The notes under the pieces were generated by a model, which was not told the DNA's origin, ran no database searches, and saw only the letters and a list, made by a program, of their open reading frames with translations. A program made the translations under genes and the position numbers. From positions 3,333,001 to 3,397,000 of the forward strand of contig CP007053.1 in NCBI GenBank assembly GCA_000242935.3: a stretch of 64,000 nt of DNA, written 5' to 3'. This stretch comes from Opitutaceae bacterium TAV5. Its GTDB lineage: Bacteria; Verrucomicrobiota; Verrucomicrobiia; Opitutales; Opitutaceae. Shown in pieces: positions 1-10,113 of the stretch. Position 1 is the stretch's first letter. Every line of letters begins with the position of its first letter.

Positions 1-1363
1 TCAGCATGTCACGTCCCAGGGCCAGGGCATCGGCCAGGCGCTCCGCGGAGAGCTGGCATTGCAGTTGGACGTCCTCCAGCATCCACGGGTCGGGCTGGAG
101 GTTGTCTGTATTCATGAATACAGAACGCCGGCTGGATTCCCAACTGGGCGTGTGGGCCTGCTGGCCGCGGATGAAGGCAGCCTTCATGTTGTGATCGACC
201 CGGCACAGGCCGATCTTGCGGATATACCACGAGGTGTGCCACGGGAAGAGCTCCATGGCCTCGCTCGCGATTCGCCAGAATTCGAGCATGGAGCCGGCCG
301 CGTCTTCCCAGGGCTCGGCCAGCTTTTCGAGCAGTTGCCGGTCGTCCAGATGCGAGTGGGTGAGGAAGAGGCCGGCCAGTCGCAGGTTCGGATCATCGAT
401 GGTCGGATCGCAGCCGAAATACTCCTTCAGGCCATCGGGAGAAAGGGCGGAGATCGCCCGCAGGGAACGCAGCAGGGCGTGGGGCCAGGTCAGGTGCCGG
501 AACGGTTCCACTTCCTCGGTCGCGCCTCCGAGGAAGTGCTCCACGACCACGGGGATGTTTCGCTCCCGCGCCCGGTGTCGTGCGAGTTTCAGCCAACGAT
601 CGACAGGCAGGGTGGCCATGACTTCCGCGATGTTGGAGTGCAGGGCGAGTCCCGTGCGCTCGGGGTCGAGGAGATCGATGCATTGCAGGGATTGGCCCGC
701 GGAGAGTTCCCAGGGCTCCCACCAGAGCCGGCCCGCAGGCTGCGCGTGCCGCCATGCTTCCGCGAGCTTGTTGACGAAAGGAACGACGCGTTCGTGGAGA
801 GGAATGCCTGCGCAGCGAGGGCACGGGCCAAACTCGTCGCAGAGCCACGCGTCCTGATCGTAGGTGTAGAGGAGGAGATCATCGACGCCCGGGAATTGGC
901 GGGCGAAGAGCTCGATCAACTTCACATAACGCGTCGTCGTCCGCTCGTCGCTGAGGCAGTTGGGGGGCGCATCTCCGTAACGCTGGTGCGCATTGTAAGG
1001 AGCCCCGAAGTGAAAGATCGAGCGCAGGCCGGTGGACTGGCAGATGCGGATGCGGTGCCGGAGAGCCTCGCGGCGGGCCTGGAAGCGCTCCGGCGAGCGG
1101 TCGCTGCGCAGCGGGACGGGCTGGGCGAATCCGGACTCGCGCCCTGCCGGCACCTCCACCACGTCCTCGAGGTTGAGCGGTTCGTCCGCAGGGCGGGCGC
1201 CCCAGGCAATGTTGAGCTGCAGCGTATTGAAGCCGAGGGTCCGGAGTTTCCGGACGTTTTCGTCCGTCCAGGGGACATCCGGGCGGACCGGTGAGCCGAG
1301 AAGGGCGATTTTGTAGCGGCCAATGGAAGCGGCCGAGGCGGTGCTGGTCGGGGAAGGTTTCAT
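1..1363 (-). CDS. Glycosidase-like (TIM-barrel type) hypothetical protein, truncated by window edge
   Basis: An uninterrupted frame runs from an ATG at 1363 leftwards off the window, giving at least 454 residues; the C-terminus lies outside. I cannot assign a family firmly. The start of the protein (LGFNTLQLNIAWG, about residues 43-55) looks like the first strand and loop of a clan GH-A (beta/alpha)8 glycosidase. Further in there are aromatic and acidic stretches (DDLLLYTYDQDAWLCDEFG) followed by a CPRC pair that could bind metal or form a disulfide. There is no signal peptide, so it is probably cytoplasmic. It is divergent from the AraC regulator at 1423 with only 59 bp between them, which suggests shared control in carbohydrate use. 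A long open frame on the opposite strand has no recognisable protein character and is taken as a shadow. Confidence 0.7.
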   Translation of the reverse strand, partial: MKPSPTSTASAASIGRYKIALLGSPVRPDVPWTDENVRKLRTLGFNTLQLNIAWGARPADEPLNLEDVVEVPAGRESGFAQPVPLRSDRSPERFQARREALRHRIRICQSTGLRSIFHFGAPYNAHQRYGDAPPNCLSDERTTTRYVKLIELFARQFPGVDDLLLYTYDQDAWLCDEFGPCPRCAGIPLHERVVPFVNKLAEAWRHAQPAGRLWWEPWELSAGQSLQCIDLLDPERTGLALHSNIAEVMATLPVDRWLKLARHRARERNIPVVVEHFLGGATEEVEPFRHLTWPHALLRSLRAISALSPDGLKEYFGCDPTIDDPNLRLAGLFLTHSHLDDRQLLEKLAEPWEDAAGSMLEFWRIASEAMELFPWHTSWYIRKIGLCRVDHNMKAAFIRGQQAHTPSWESSRRSVFMNTDNLQPDPWMLEDVQLQCQLSAERLADALALGRDML

Positions 1364-1405
1364 GCCTTGACTTTAACGGGAGAGCCGTGGCTCCGTCTTG
1401 AAGGA

Positions 1406-1413
1406 AACCGGTT
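1406..1413. promoter_or_regulatory. AACCGGTT palindrome between divergent genes
   Basis: An 8-bp perfect palindrome of the AACCGGTT type lies in the 59-bp gap between the glycosidase-like gene and the AraC gene. LacI/PurR-type proteins commonly bind sites with a central CG of this kind. Similar palindromes occur at 23125-23134 and 29916-29923. The site is short enough to arise by chance, so this is a weak candidate. Confidence 0.2.
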
Positions 1414-1422
1414 CTCTTTTGA

Positions 1423-2325
1423 ATGAATCTCACATCGCCCCTTTCTCCCCGGAAGACAATTCGCCAGGATAGCGTGCAGTTGAGCCATCGCCGTCCGGTG
1501 CGCATCCATCCGTTTTCGAACCACGGGGACTATCCCCTGCACGACCACGAGTTTTACGAGATTTGCCTGATACTCCGGGGGCACGCCGAGCATCTTTCCG
1601 ACGACGGCGTGTGCCCGTTGCGCCGGGGTTCGGTGGTCATCATGCCGCCGGGGCGGGTGCACGGCCTGCGCAAGCCCGCGGGGCTGAACGGGGTGAACAT
1701 CTATTATCTGGCACCTTGGCTTCTGGGCGACCCGATGCTGCTCCGGCAGCGCCTGCTGGCGTTGCTGTTCCTGGGCAAGACGCTTTTCCCGGCGGGGACG
1801 GTGCGAACGCCGATCCTGTTTGAAGTTTCCTCACCGACGTTGACCCGGCTGGAGCGAATGATGGACGAAATCACGGCGGAGTATGCGCACCCGTTCGCCT
1901 CGTTGTTTTCGATCAGGCTGCTCTTCCTGCGTTTCCTCCACGAGCTGTCCCGGGAATACGAAATCCGGGACGGCGGATCGGGAATCCCTTTCCATGAGGA
2001 GGTGTGGGCGGCGATCCTGCTGATCGAGCAATGCGTGCAGCAGAACCGGAAGTTTTTTGTATCCGATCTGGCGCGACAAATCGGATGCTCCGCCGGACAC
2101 CTGCACCGGCTGTTTTGCGGGGCCACGGGGGCCGGGCCCATGGAATATTTCCAGGCGCGCCGGATGCAGCATGCCGCCCGCCTTGTTCTCGATCCGGAGC
2201 TCAACCTCACCCAGGTGGCGTATCAGGTGGGGTGCGCGGATTCGGCCCATTTCAGTCGCTGTTTTCGCCGGCACATGGGAATGACGCCGCGCGATTACAA
2301 ACGGAATTTCCGGACAGGAGAATGA
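1423..2325 (+). CDS. AraC family transcriptional regulator with N-terminal cupin
   Basis: A 300-residue AraC/XylS-type regulator. The N-terminal half is a cupin-like sensor (HDHEFYEICLILRG at about residues 40-53, then PLRRGSVVIMPPGRVHGL), as in sugar-responsive members. The C-terminal about 100 residues hold the double helix-turn-helix: VSDLARQIGCSAGHLHRLF, then LTQVAYQVGCADSAHFSRCF, ending in the usual GMTPRDYKR. It lies divergent from the glycosidase-like gene and upstream of the heparinase/rhamnosidase pair, so it probably regulates one or both. The ATG at 1423 has no clear Shine-Dalgarno sequence, as is frequent here. Confidence 0.9.
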   Translation: MNLTSPLSPRKTIRQDSVQLSHRRPVRIHPFSNHGDYPLHDHEFYEICLILRGHAEHLSDDGVCPLRRGSVVIMPPGRVHGLRKPAGLNGVNIYYLAPWLLGDPMLLRQRLLALLFLGKTLFPAGTVRTPILFEVSSPTLTRLERMMDEITAEYAHPFASLFSIRLLFLRFLHELSREYEIRDGGSGIPFHEEVWAAILLIEQCVQQNRKFFVSDLARQIGCSAGHLHRLFCGATGAGPMEYFQARRMQHAARLVLDPELNLTQVAYQVGCADSAHFSRCFRRHMGMTPRDYKRNFRTGE

Positions 2326-2498
2326 TCGTGGCGACCGCTTCGTGCCGGGAAGCGGCCTGGCTGCGCCGGCCTGGTTCGGAGAGGGAGGGCGGTTCCGGCA
2401 GGCGATCCACAATCGCATGGTCAGCCTGAAAATACACCCTTTCGACCGATTCCGTCACTGACAGAAGGGCGATATCCGGGTATCCTGGCCATTGCTTC

Positions 2499-4442
2499 AT
2501 GAGTACCGAAACCCTGCCTCTTCTCCCTCCGGTCCGCATCCTCGATCAACTCGGCGAGAGCACCACGCTGCCCGACGAGGTCGCGACGCTCCGCGACCGG
2601 CTCATCACCGCCGCCCGCGAGGACGTTGCCCGTCAGCCGATCATCCGCCGTTCCCGCACGCTCGCCGAACTCCGGGCCGATGCGTCGATCCGGATGAAAT
2701 ACCGCGAGCAACCCTCGCATCTCGCCCACCTCGACGCTGCCGGCTGGGAACGGTTTGCTCTTTCGCTGGGCGATTGCGAGGCCGTCAGGCCGCTGGCCGA
2801 GCGCCGGCTGCCGCGCCTGGCTGCCGCCGTCCGTCTCACGCGCGACCCGGCGCTCGCCGATTACCTCTGTCGCCAGCTTGACGAACTCGCCACCTGGGCT
2901 CCGCTTGTCCGGCCCGGCTGGTCCGGCGCCCCTCATCCGGACGGAGCGTGGCTTGGCACCGGCTGGGCAGTCCGCGCGATCACCGGGAGCCTGGCGTTGC
3001 TTCCTCCGGAATTCGTTCCCGACGGTCTGGCTGACCGTATCGCCGAACGCCTCCGGGCCGAGATTGCCGGCATCCGCAACGACTGGCGGACCCGGCCCAA
3101 CTGGTTCACGCAACAGGAGGCGGTCCACAGCAACCAGTGGGTGTTGCCCAACGAGGCGATCATCCTCGCCAGCCTCCATCTCGGACTCGACCGGCATCTC
3201 GACGACTACGAATTCGGCGTGAAAAATGTGCTCCGTTCCCTGGATGCGCAGGGTCCGTGCGGGGAATTTGTCGAAGGTCTCGAATACGGCTCCATCACTC
3301 TGGCCAGCGCCCTCTCCGCCGCGCGGGCGGCCGCTTTCGTGGCCGGCGACACGCGCCTCCTCGACCATCCCTTTTTCCGTAAATTCTCCGTCTGGTACCT
3401 GCACCACCTCCAGCCCGCCGGGTTCACCATCAACGCGTTCGACGCCCGCGTGGTCCAGATCGACCGCGGGCTCGTCGCCACCCTCGCAGCCACCACCGGT
3501 GATCCCGCCGCCTTCTGGTATCTGCGCACGTTTCCTGCGACGGAGGCGGTGGCGACTGCCCTTGACAATGCCGGCGCTCCGGTCGCGCCATCCAATCCCT
3601 CCGTTATCCTGCCCGAACTTCTCGCCGCCTGCGCCGGCGCGGGCAGGGGGTTGACCGATCCTTCCGCGCCGGTTCTTCCCCTCTACGCCAGCTATCCGGT
3701 GGCCGCCCGGATCAACTGGATCGAAAGCTGGAACACGGCCGGCATCGCCGAAGGTCATTCGGCTGACGTATCCGGGTTCTGGATGCGAGGAGGGCATGCG
3801 AGCGACGCGCACGATCATCAGGATCGCGGTCATGTCAATTTCATCGTCAAGGGGCGACCGGTGCTGATTGAGGCCGGCCTGTTTTCCTACGGTATTCCCG
3901 AACACCCTACGCATTTCAAAAGCGTTGCCGGGCACAACGTGCTGCAGGTGGGCGGCCATGCTCCGGCGGAGCTCACGCCGCAGGTGCTTGCCGGCGGCGC
4001 GGGCCAGATTCTCGACGCCGCGCACCGTTCCGCGCCACTCACGGTCAACCGTCTCGATGCCGCGGGCGGCGACGTGACGATGGATGGCTCGGCCTGCTAC
4101 GCCGGCGTCCGCCGCTGGAGCCGCCGGGTCGTATGGGATGCCGCTGCCGTCACCGTTTGCGACGAGGTGGAACTCCATGCGCCGGACACGCTTCTTTTCC
4201 GCTGGCATCTTGGGGTGCCTCCGGAAACGGCCTGCTCGTTTTTTCCGGGCGAGATTCGCATTGGTGACATCGTGGTCTCCCGGGAAGCGGATGTCCCGTT
4301 GACGGCTTCCATCGAAGCCATGCCGGACAATACGCTGACGCCCGGAACCCTCCATCAGCATGCGACCCTCGTGCTTCGGACCGGGTCGCCTGTCACGCAT
4401 TTGAAACTGACTACACACATCTCCCTTTCCGCCCAACCATGA
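2499..4442 (+). CDS. Heparinase II/III family protein (cytoplasmic-type polysaccharide lyase)
   Basis: A 647-residue protein with the two-part layout of heparinase II/III enzymes: an alpha-helical toroid in the first about 370 residues (NWFTQQEAVHSNQWVLPNE near residue 205) and a beta-sandwich with the conserved HDHQDRGHVNFIV segment near residue 438. These lyases cleave uronic-acid-containing oligosaccharides by beta-elimination using Tyr/His residues. No signal peptide is visible, unlike the heparinase-like proteins later in the window, which suggests it handles imported oligosaccharides. Its stop overlaps the start of the next gene by 4 bp (ATGA), so the two are translationally coupled. 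The exact substrate cannot be read from the sequence. Confidence 0.85.
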   Translation: MSTETLPLLPPVRILDQLGESTTLPDEVATLRDRLITAAREDVARQPIIRRSRTLAELRADASIRMKYREQPSHLAHLDAAGWERFALSLGDCEAVRPLAERRLPRLAAAVRLTRDPALADYLCRQLDELATWAPLVRPGWSGAPHPDGAWLGTGWAVRAITGSLALLPPEFVPDGLADRIAERLRAEIAGIRNDWRTRPNWFTQQEAVHSNQWVLPNEAIILASLHLGLDRHLDDYEFGVKNVLRSLDAQGPCGEFVEGLEYGSITLASALSAARAAAFVAGDTRLLDHPFFRKFSVWYLHHLQPAGFTINAFDARVVQIDRGLVATLAATTGDPAAFWYLRTFPATEAVATALDNAGAPVAPSNPSVILPELLAACAGAGRGLTDPSAPVLPLYASYPVAARINWIESWNTAGIAEGHSADVSGFWMRGGHASDAHDHQDRGHVNFIVKGRPVLIEAGLFSYGIPEHPTHFKSVAGHNVLQVGGHAPAELTPQVLAGGAGQILDAAHRSAPLTVNRLDAAGGDVTMDGSACYAGVRRWSRRVVWDAAAVTVCDEVELHAPDTLLFRWHLGVPPETACSFFPGEIRIGDIVVSREADVPLTASIEAMPDNTLTPGTLHQHATLVLRTGSPVTHLKLTTHISLSAQP

Positions 4443-6199
4443 ACAAACCCGCGACTCCGTCCGGACAATATGTCTCGTCCGCCGCCCTGCCCGAACGGGT
4501 CATGCCCGCCGTTCACCCCTGCCAGCTCTTTCCCGAGGCCCCTGCAAGCGTGTCGAAAGTTACCCCGGGCCTTTGGCTGATCGACTTCGGCCGCGTGGCC
4601 TTTGGCAACCTGGAGCTCGCTCCGCCTGCCGGCATGACGGGCGAAATCGTCGTCCACCTCGGGGAAGCCTTTTCCGGCGGACGCATCGAACGTCATCCGC
4701 CCGGTTCCGTCCGTTACGCGAAGGTCGCCGTTTCGCTTGCCGGCGACGGGAGGCCCGTCGTCGTCGCCCCGCCTCCCGACGAACGCAACACCAACGAAAT
4801 CGCCGTTCTTCTTCCGCCCGAATGGGGCGTTGTGCTGCCCTTTCGCTGGGTCGAGATCGAAGGCTGGCCCGTTGACGCCGCGCCGCCGGTTGTCCGCCGT
4901 CGGGCGGCTTTCGCCAAAACCTGGGACGACCATGCGGCCGCCTTCACCTGCTCCGATCCCCTCCTTGACCGGATATGGGAATTGTGCCGCTACACCATCA
5001 AGGCGACCACCTTTGCCGGCGTGTATGTCGATGGCGACCGCGAACGCCGTCCCTACGAGGCCGACGCCTGGCTCAATCAGCTCAGCCACTACACGTGCGA
5101 CCCCGATTTCAGCATGGCGCGCGACACCTTTCGCTATCTCCTCCGGCGTCCCACCCGCTCCACCGAATGGGGCCTGCACATGGTGTTCATTGCCCACGCC
5201 GACTGGTTGCACACGGGCGACACCAGCCTGGTCGCCGCCCATTACGAGGCGCTTGCAGGTAAACTGCTTCCCGAGCGTGCCCGTCCCGACGGTCTCCTTG
5301 CCGGCACGCCCGAACAGATGAAAAACGACATCGTGGACTGGCCCCCCGGCGAACGCGACAACTACGTGTTCATGCCTGTCAACACGGTGGTCAACGCTTT
5401 CCATTTGCGCGCCCTCGCCCTCATGGCCGTGCTCGCTCGCGCCCTTGGCAGGGCTGCGGATGCCAACGCTTTCGAGGCGCGCGCACGGAGTGCCGGCGCG
5501 GCGTTTCAGCGCGTCCTTTTCGATCCGGCGCGCGGCCTTTACCGCGATGGCGAGGGCACCGGTCATGCCTCGCTGCACGCCAATCTGTTTCCTCTCGCCT
5601 TCGGCCTTGTGCCGGGGGAACACCGCGCGGGTCTTGTGGAGTTTCTCATCCGCAGGGGAATGGCCTGCTCCGTTTACGCCGCGCAATACCTGCTCGAAGC
5701 CCTCTTCGAACACGGCGCCGACGAAGCCGCCCTTGGCCTCATCACCGCCGACGGAGGCCGTAGCTGGAAACATATGGCAGAAAGCGGAGCCACGCTCACG
5801 TGGGAAGCATGGGATCAGCACTACAAGCCCAACCAGGACTGGAACCATGCCTGGGGGGCCGCGCCTGCCAACCTGCTGCCACGTTACGTTGCCGGGGTGC
5901 AGGTGGATGCCCCCGGCTGGAAATGCCTTCGCATCCGTCCCCATCCCGGACCGCTCGCGAGTTGCACGGCCAAGGTGCCGGCTCCGCTTGGTCCGGTCGT
6001 GGTCGACTGGCGCAGGGACGGCGAGGCGTTTACGCTGAATTTTTCCCTTCCGCCCGGTGTCACCGCGCGGCTCGAGCTTCCGGTTGCCGGAGCGGGCGAC
6101 GTCCGGCTCGACGGACAGGCCGTGGATGCCGTTCGTCAAGGGAAGCGACTTGTGCTCTCCGGCAAATGGAACGGATGCCATCGCGTTGTCGTGCAGTGA
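4439..6199 (+). CDS. Alpha-L-rhamnosidase-like glycoside hydrolase (GH78 type)
   Basis: A 586-residue protein related to GH78 alpha-L-rhamnosidases. It has an N-terminal beta-sandwich, an (alpha/alpha)6 barrel and a C-terminal beta domain. Recognisable landmarks are VDGDRERRPYEADAW near residue 196, which corresponds to the catalytic acid region, and AESGATLTWEAWD near residue 448, which corresponds to the second acidic cluster. Then follow DWNHAWGAAP and the usual PGWKCLRIRPHPG turn into the last domain. It is shorter than many GH78 enzymes because it lacks extra N-terminal binding domains. No signal peptide is seen. It overlaps the heparinase-like gene by 4 bp, so the two proteins probably act on one intracellular oligosaccharide, removing rhamnose and unsaturated uronate. 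Confidence 0.85.
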   Translation: MNKPATPSGQYVSSAALPERVMPAVHPCQLFPEAPASVSKVTPGLWLIDFGRVAFGNLELAPPAGMTGEIVVHLGEAFSGGRIERHPPGSVRYAKVAVSLAGDGRPVVVAPPPDERNTNEIAVLLPPEWGVVLPFRWVEIEGWPVDAAPPVVRRRAAFAKTWDDHAAAFTCSDPLLDRIWELCRYTIKATTFAGVYVDGDRERRPYEADAWLNQLSHYTCDPDFSMARDTFRYLLRRPTRSTEWGLHMVFIAHADWLHTGDTSLVAAHYEALAGKLLPERARPDGLLAGTPEQMKNDIVDWPPGERDNYVFMPVNTVVNAFHLRALALMAVLARALGRAADANAFEARARSAGAAFQRVLFDPARGLYRDGEGTGHASLHANLFPLAFGLVPGEHRAGLVEFLIRRGMACSVYAAQYLLEALFEHGADEAALGLITADGGRSWKHMAESGATLTWEAWDQHYKPNQDWNHAWGAAPANLLPRYVAGVQVDAPGWKCLRIRPHPGPLASCTAKVPAPLGPVVVDWRRDGEAFTLNFSLPPGVTARLELPVAGAGDVRLDGQAVDAVRQGKRLVLSGKWNGCHRVVVQ

Positions 6200-6202
6200 G
6201 CC

Positions 6203-6213
6203 GGGGGGGGGGG
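6203..6213. repeat. Homopolymeric G tract (11 G)
   Basis: A run of 11 G lies 4 bp past the stop of the rhamnosidase-like gene, in the 185-bp gap before the convergent beta-helix gene. The rest of the gap shows nothing recognisable. Similar intergenic runs occur at 11797-11809 and 23945-23953. Confidence 0.6.
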
Positions 6214-6384
6214 TAGCCAGTCAATCCGTCGGCCACTTGCGAAAACGGACTCGCGGGATCGTGTGTTGCATGGCGCGCGGGATCTTCCGCGCCGACTGCT
6301 GGAAGCACTCGTCGAACAGTGATGGCGGAGGGGGGGAGCGGGGAAATCAGCCGTCTCGTTGCAGTTGCCTGCGTCGGGAATGCA

Positions 6385-7545
6385 TCACTGCGGGTTGATG
6401 AACAGATCGGGGATGTCGGCGGCGTCGGATTCGACGCATTCGCCGAAAGGCACGGCGCGTCCGGCGCCGGTTGCGGTTTGCCGGAGTTCGCGGAGCGCGA
6501 CATGGCGCAGACGAAGCGTCGGTTGGCCGGGGGCCTGATCGCGGGAAAGGTCGCGGCGGAAATGGTGGAGGCGCACGTTTTCCATCCGGGTTTCGAAGCG
6601 GAGGAGGGCAATGGAATTGTTGGCGGACTTGGCGACCAGCAGGTCCGAAGCGTCGATGTTGCGAAGGAGGCCGACTCCGTCGGGAAAGGGCGGGGCGGTT
6701 TCGTCAAACAGCGGCACACGGCAGCCGCGGGCGGCATCGCAGTTGATGGCGGCAACCTCGCAGGTGCCCCGCACCTTGCGGATGGTGATGTTTTCGACGG
6801 GCGACCAGACGCTGAGCAGGCGCACGAAGCTGTGGCAGCCTTCGGCCTCGATGTCCTCGATGTGGATGTTGCGGATGGGGCCGCAGGTCATGCCGTTGAC
6901 TTCGGTACGGGTGAGGGCGTCGTCGGCGTTGAGGGCGACCATGTCGTCGCCCGTGACGCCGGGGTGGAGTCCCTTGATATCGCGGATCACGCCGTCCTCG
7001 CAGTGGCCGCCGAGGTGAACGCCGTCGTTGTTGGGGCGCACGCGCGTGGAGCTGAAGCGGATGGTTTCGATGTGAAAACCGCGGGCGTGGGTGAGGCGGA
7101 GATGGTAGGCTTCGGCATCGCGCAGGTGGAGGTTGCGCAGGCACAGGCCGGTGACGTTGCGGAAATGGAGCATGGCGCCGGAGAAGCCCGCGTCGAAGAG
7201 ACCGGGCGGGCGCGGATTGCCGGCGTTGTTGCCATCCCAGATGCCGCCTTCGATGGTGATGCCGGCGTCGGCGGTGGCGGCCTCGGGGTTGGCGTTGGTG
7301 AGGAGGTAGTCGTCGGCCGTGCGCGCGGCGCCATCGGCGAGGGAGAGGGTGGCCTGCGGAGCGAGGCTCAGGCGGGTGTGGGCGTGGATGCGGAGGGTGC
7401 CGCCGATCTTGTAGTGGCCGGGGGGAATCCCGATGTGACCGGGGCGGGCATCGAGCGCGCGTTGAATGGCTTCCCGGTCGTCGGCGAGGCCGTCACCGCG
7501 GGCGCCGTAGTCCGTGATTTTTTTCGAGGGAGTGCTATTCGCCAT
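6385..7545 (-). CDS. Right-handed beta-helix enzyme, polygalacturonase/pectate-lyase superfamily
   Basis: A 386-residue beta-helix protein. The N-terminus KKITDYGARGDGLADDREAI is the standard first turn of the polygalacturonase/pectate-lyase-3 superfamily. Mid-protein it carries RVRPNNDGVHLGG followed by TGDDMVALN, matching the Asn-x-Asp and Asp-Asp active-site pairs of GH28 enzymes. I do not see the GHG and RIK motifs of true polygalacturonases, so the substrate may differ. No signal peptide is obvious. It converges on the rhamnosidase-like gene and starts 58 bp past the rpoN stop on the same strand. With its neighbours it fits pectin or rhamnogalacturonan use, which is an inference. Confidence 0.8.
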   Translation of the reverse strand: MANSTPSKKITDYGARGDGLADDREAIQRALDARPGHIGIPPGHYKIGGTLRIHAHTRLSLAPQATLSLADGAARTADDYLLTNANPEAATADAGITIEGGIWDGNNAGNPRPPGLFDAGFSGAMLHFRNVTGLCLRNLHLRDAEAYHLRLTHARGFHIETIRFSSTRVRPNNDGVHLGGHCEDGVIRDIKGLHPGVTGDDMVALNADDALTRTEVNGMTCGPIRNIHIEDIEAEGCHSFVRLLSVWSPVENITIRKVRGTCEVAAINCDAARGCRVPLFDETAPPFPDGVGLLRNIDASDLLVAKSANNSIALLRFETRMENVRLHHFRRDLSRDQAPGQPTLRLRHVALRELRQTATGAGRAVPFGECVESDAADIPDLFINPQ

Positions 7546-7603
7546 ACGCAGGACGGGTGCCAGCGGTGATGGCCGGAATCAATGCAATTCCCGGGCGCGC
7601 CTC

Positions 7604-9115
7604 CTACACGTATTCCCGGCGGAGGTTGCTGGGGAGGAGGCCGAGCTCCTCGCGGTATTTGGCGACGGTGCGGCGGGCGATGTTGATGCCCTTGCTCTCC
7701 AGCTTCGCCACGATTTCCTGGTCGCTGAGCGGGTGGCTGCGGTCCTCGCCGGCGATGAGGTCGTTGATCATCTCCTTCACGCTGGTATTGGAGACGGATT
7801 CGCCTCCGCTGGAGGCGTAGCCGGGCGTGAAAAAGTACTTCATCTCGAAGATGCCGTGCGGCGTCTCGATGAACTTGTTGGCGATGGCCCGGCTGACGGT
7901 CGTCTCGTGCACGCCGACCGCGGAAGCGATCTGTGTCATGGTCAGCGGGCGGAGTTTGGAAACGCCTTCCTCGAAAAACTCGTGCTGCACTTTCAGGATC
8001 TCGCGCGTGATGCGTTCGATGGTCTGCTGGCGCTGCTCGATGGAGTTGATGAGGAACTTGCCGGAGCGGATACGCTCGCGAAGGTAATCGCGTTCCTGCT
8101 TGTTGAGCGTGCCTTTGGCGATGAGGTCGCGGTAGGTGCCGGAAATGCGCAGGCGGGGGATGTAGTCGCTGTTGAGGATGATTTTCCATTCGTCGCCGTC
8201 TTTCTCGACGGTGACGTCGGGCGTGACGACGCGATTGGTGTCTTCGGCGAAACGGCGGCCGGGGGCGGGATCGAGTGCGCCGATCTCGCCGATGGCTTCC
8301 TGGACGTCGTCGGTGTGGGTGCCGGTCTTGCGCGCGATCTCGGGGATGCGGCGGCGGGTGAGGAGATCCAGGTGGTCGCGCACGATGCGGGCGGCGAGGC
8401 TGTCACCGCGGCCCTTGGCCTGGAGCTGGAGGAGGAGACATTCGCCGAGGTCGGCGGCGCCGATGCCGGCGGGTTCGAACGTCTTCAGGAGGCGGGCGGC
8501 TTCCTGGACGGCGTCGAGCGGGAGGCCGGCCTGCAGGGCGACTTCGGAGGCCGTCTGGGTCGAGAAACCGCGTTCGTCGAGGCCGCCGATGAGGTGTTCG
8601 AGCGCGGCACGGATGTCCGGCTCGTGGTCGGAGAGCTCGGCCTGGCGCATGAGGTGCTCCTGGAGCGAGGTCTCGCTGACCAGGGAATCGAAAAAGTGCT
8701 GGCGGCGCTCGGCGTCTTCGGACGTGTAGGGCTGGTTGCCGCCGGCCTGGGACATGTAGTCGCGCCAGTCCTCGCCGAGTTTGCCGAGAACTTCGAACTC
8801 CTTGCTGAAATCGAGCGAGTCGGTGTCGCCGGCGGCTTCATTGCCGGCGTCGTTGCGATCGGAGTCGTCGGAGCCGGAGGCGTCGTTGTCGGATTCGTTG
8901 CTGGCGGAGAGCTTGTCGCGCTCCTGGTCGAGGCTGACGCTGTCGCCGGAGAGCTCCTCGAGGGTGGGATTGGCTTCGAGTTCTTCCTGGATGACGGAGC
9001 GGAGGTCGAGGGCGGCGACCTGGAGGATCTTGAGAGACTGACGCAGTTGCGGGGCGAGGACGAGGGACTGCGTCTGTTTTTGTCTGAGTTCGTGGCTGAA
9101 GGAAGGTCCGCTCAT
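7604..9115 (-). CDS. rpoN: RNA polymerase sigma-54 factor
   Basis: A 503-residue sigma-54. Region I is the glutamine-rich N-terminus ([19 protein letters not shown]) that contacts activators. Region II is the acidic Ser/Asp-rich stretch at about residues 60-100. The C-terminus carries the core-binding and DNA-binding domains and the RpoN box [13 protein letters not shown], which reads the -24 promoter element. Length and order are normal. It directs core polymerase to -24/-12 promoters and needs AAA+ activators; none is encoded in this window. It lies 68 bp downstream of a Ser/Thr kinase gene on the same strand, so the two may be co-transcribed. Confidence 0.97.
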   Translation of the reverse strand: MSGPSFSHELRQKQTQSLVLAPQLRQSLKILQVAALDLRSVIQEELEANPTLEELSGDSVSLDQERDKLSASNESDNDASGSDDSDRNDAGNEAAGDTDSLDFSKEFEVLGKLGEDWRDYMSQAGGNQPYTSEDAERRQHFFDSLVSETSLQEHLMRQAELSDHEPDIRAALEHLIGGLDERGFSTQTASEVALQAGLPLDAVQEAARLLKTFEPAGIGAADLGECLLLQLQAKGRGDSLAARIVRDHLDLLTRRRIPEIARKTGTHTDDVQEAIGEIGALDPAPGRRFAEDTNRVVTPDVTVEKDGDEWKIILNSDYIPRLRISGTYRDLIAKGTLNKQERDYLRERIRSGKFLINSIEQRQQTIERITREILKVQHEFFEEGVSKLRPLTMTQIASAVGVHETTVSRAIANKFIETPHGIFEMKYFFTPGYASSGGESVSNTSVKEMINDLIAGEDRSHPLSDQEIVAKLESKGINIARRTVAKYREELGLLPSNLRREYV

Positions 9116-9183
9116 TGCGTGCGCTCTGTAAGGTACTGGTCGTGTGGTCGTGGAAGGGCCGGGACGCGGGGGCGCGACGCGTC

Positions 9184-10113
9184 TCAGCCCATGAGTTCGC
9201 GGAGGTAGGCTCCGAGTTTTTCGTTGGTCGGCCCGTAGCCGTCGCTGTAGAGATAGAGTTCGAGGTCGTTGAGGACCTGGTTGGCGGTCTGGTAGCGTTT
9301 TTCCCGGTCGCGGGTGAGGAGATGCGCGATGATGGCCTCGAGCCGGTCGTCGATGCCTTCGCGCAGGGTGCCGAAAGCGGGGATGGGCAGTTCGAGGATG
9401 TTGCGGCGCGACTCGAGCCGGTCGGCGGAGCGGAAGATGTTTTTCCCGAGGAGGAGCTCGGTGAGCACGATGCCGAGGCCGAAAAGATCGGCGCGGGCGT
9501 CGGTGACGGCGTAGCTGGCCTGCTCGGGCGAGAGGTACTCGTCCTTGCCGGCGATGACCTGACCTTCCTCGTTGTACATGAGGTCGAGGGCCTTCGCGAT
9601 GCCGAAGTCGGTGAGCTTCACGTCGCCTTCGTGGGCAATCATGATGTTCTTGGGGCCGATGTCGCGGTGGACGATGTCGAGGAGGCGTCCGTCGGGGTCG
9701 CGCTTGGTGTGGGCGTAGGCGAGGCCGCGGGCGACACGCGAGATGATGAAGACGGCGAGATCGACGGGAATCTCGCGGTTGAGGGCGCGGTGGCGTTCGA
9801 GAAACTGCTCCAGGTTTACCCCGTTCACGAACTCCATCACCATGAAATATTGTCCTCCGATCTGGCCGAGATGGTAGGTCTGGACGATGTTGGTGTGGAT
9901 CAGGTCGGCGACGAGCTGCGCCTCGCCGATGAAGTTTTTCTGGAATTCGGGGACGGTGGAATACTCTTCACGGATCAGTTTGATCGCAACGATCTTGCGA
10001 AAGTTTCCGGCGCCCCGCTGAACGGCCTTGTAAACGAGCCCCATGCCGCCTTCCGCGATCTTCTGGGTCATCTCGTAATGCAGCTCATTAAAGATATGTT
10101 TGATGGAGGGCAC
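9184..10113 (-). CDS. Hanks-type serine/threonine protein kinase
   Basis: A eukaryotic-like kinase of about 309 residues from a GTG at 10113. A TTG at 10170 is an alternative; neither has a clear ribosome site. Visible motifs: the glycine loop [12 protein letters not shown], the catalytic lysine in VAIKLI, the helix C glutamate in FIGEAQLV, the catalytic loop [10 protein letters not shown], the DFG motif (LTDFGIAKA) and a SPEQ version of the APE motif. All key catalytic residues are present, so it should be active. There is no transmembrane segment or PASTA/sensor domain after the kinase, so it is a soluble stand-alone kinase. It is divergent from clpX and upstream of rpoN. Confidence 0.92.
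   Translation of the reverse strand: MPSIKHIFNELHYEMTQKIAEGGMGLVYKAVQRGAGNFRKIVAIKLIREEYSTVPEFQKNFIGEAQLVADLIHTNIVQTYHLGQIGGQYFMVMEFVNGVNLEQFLERHRALNREIPVDLAVFIISRVARGLAYAHTKRDPDGRLLDIVHRDIGPKNIMIAHEGDVKLTDFGIAKALDLMYNEEGQVIAGKDEYLSPEQASYAVTDARADLFGLGIVLTELLLGKNIFRSADRLESRRNILELPIPAFGTLREGIDDRLEAIIAHLLTRDREKRYQTANQVLNDLELYLYSDGYGPTNEKLGAYLRELMG

Noticed and set aside
59-1294. Long open frame on the plus strand opposite the glycosidase-like gene
   Set aside because: Its translation has no protein-like motifs; the minus strand frame runs through uninterrupted with normal composition, so this is a GC-driven shadow.
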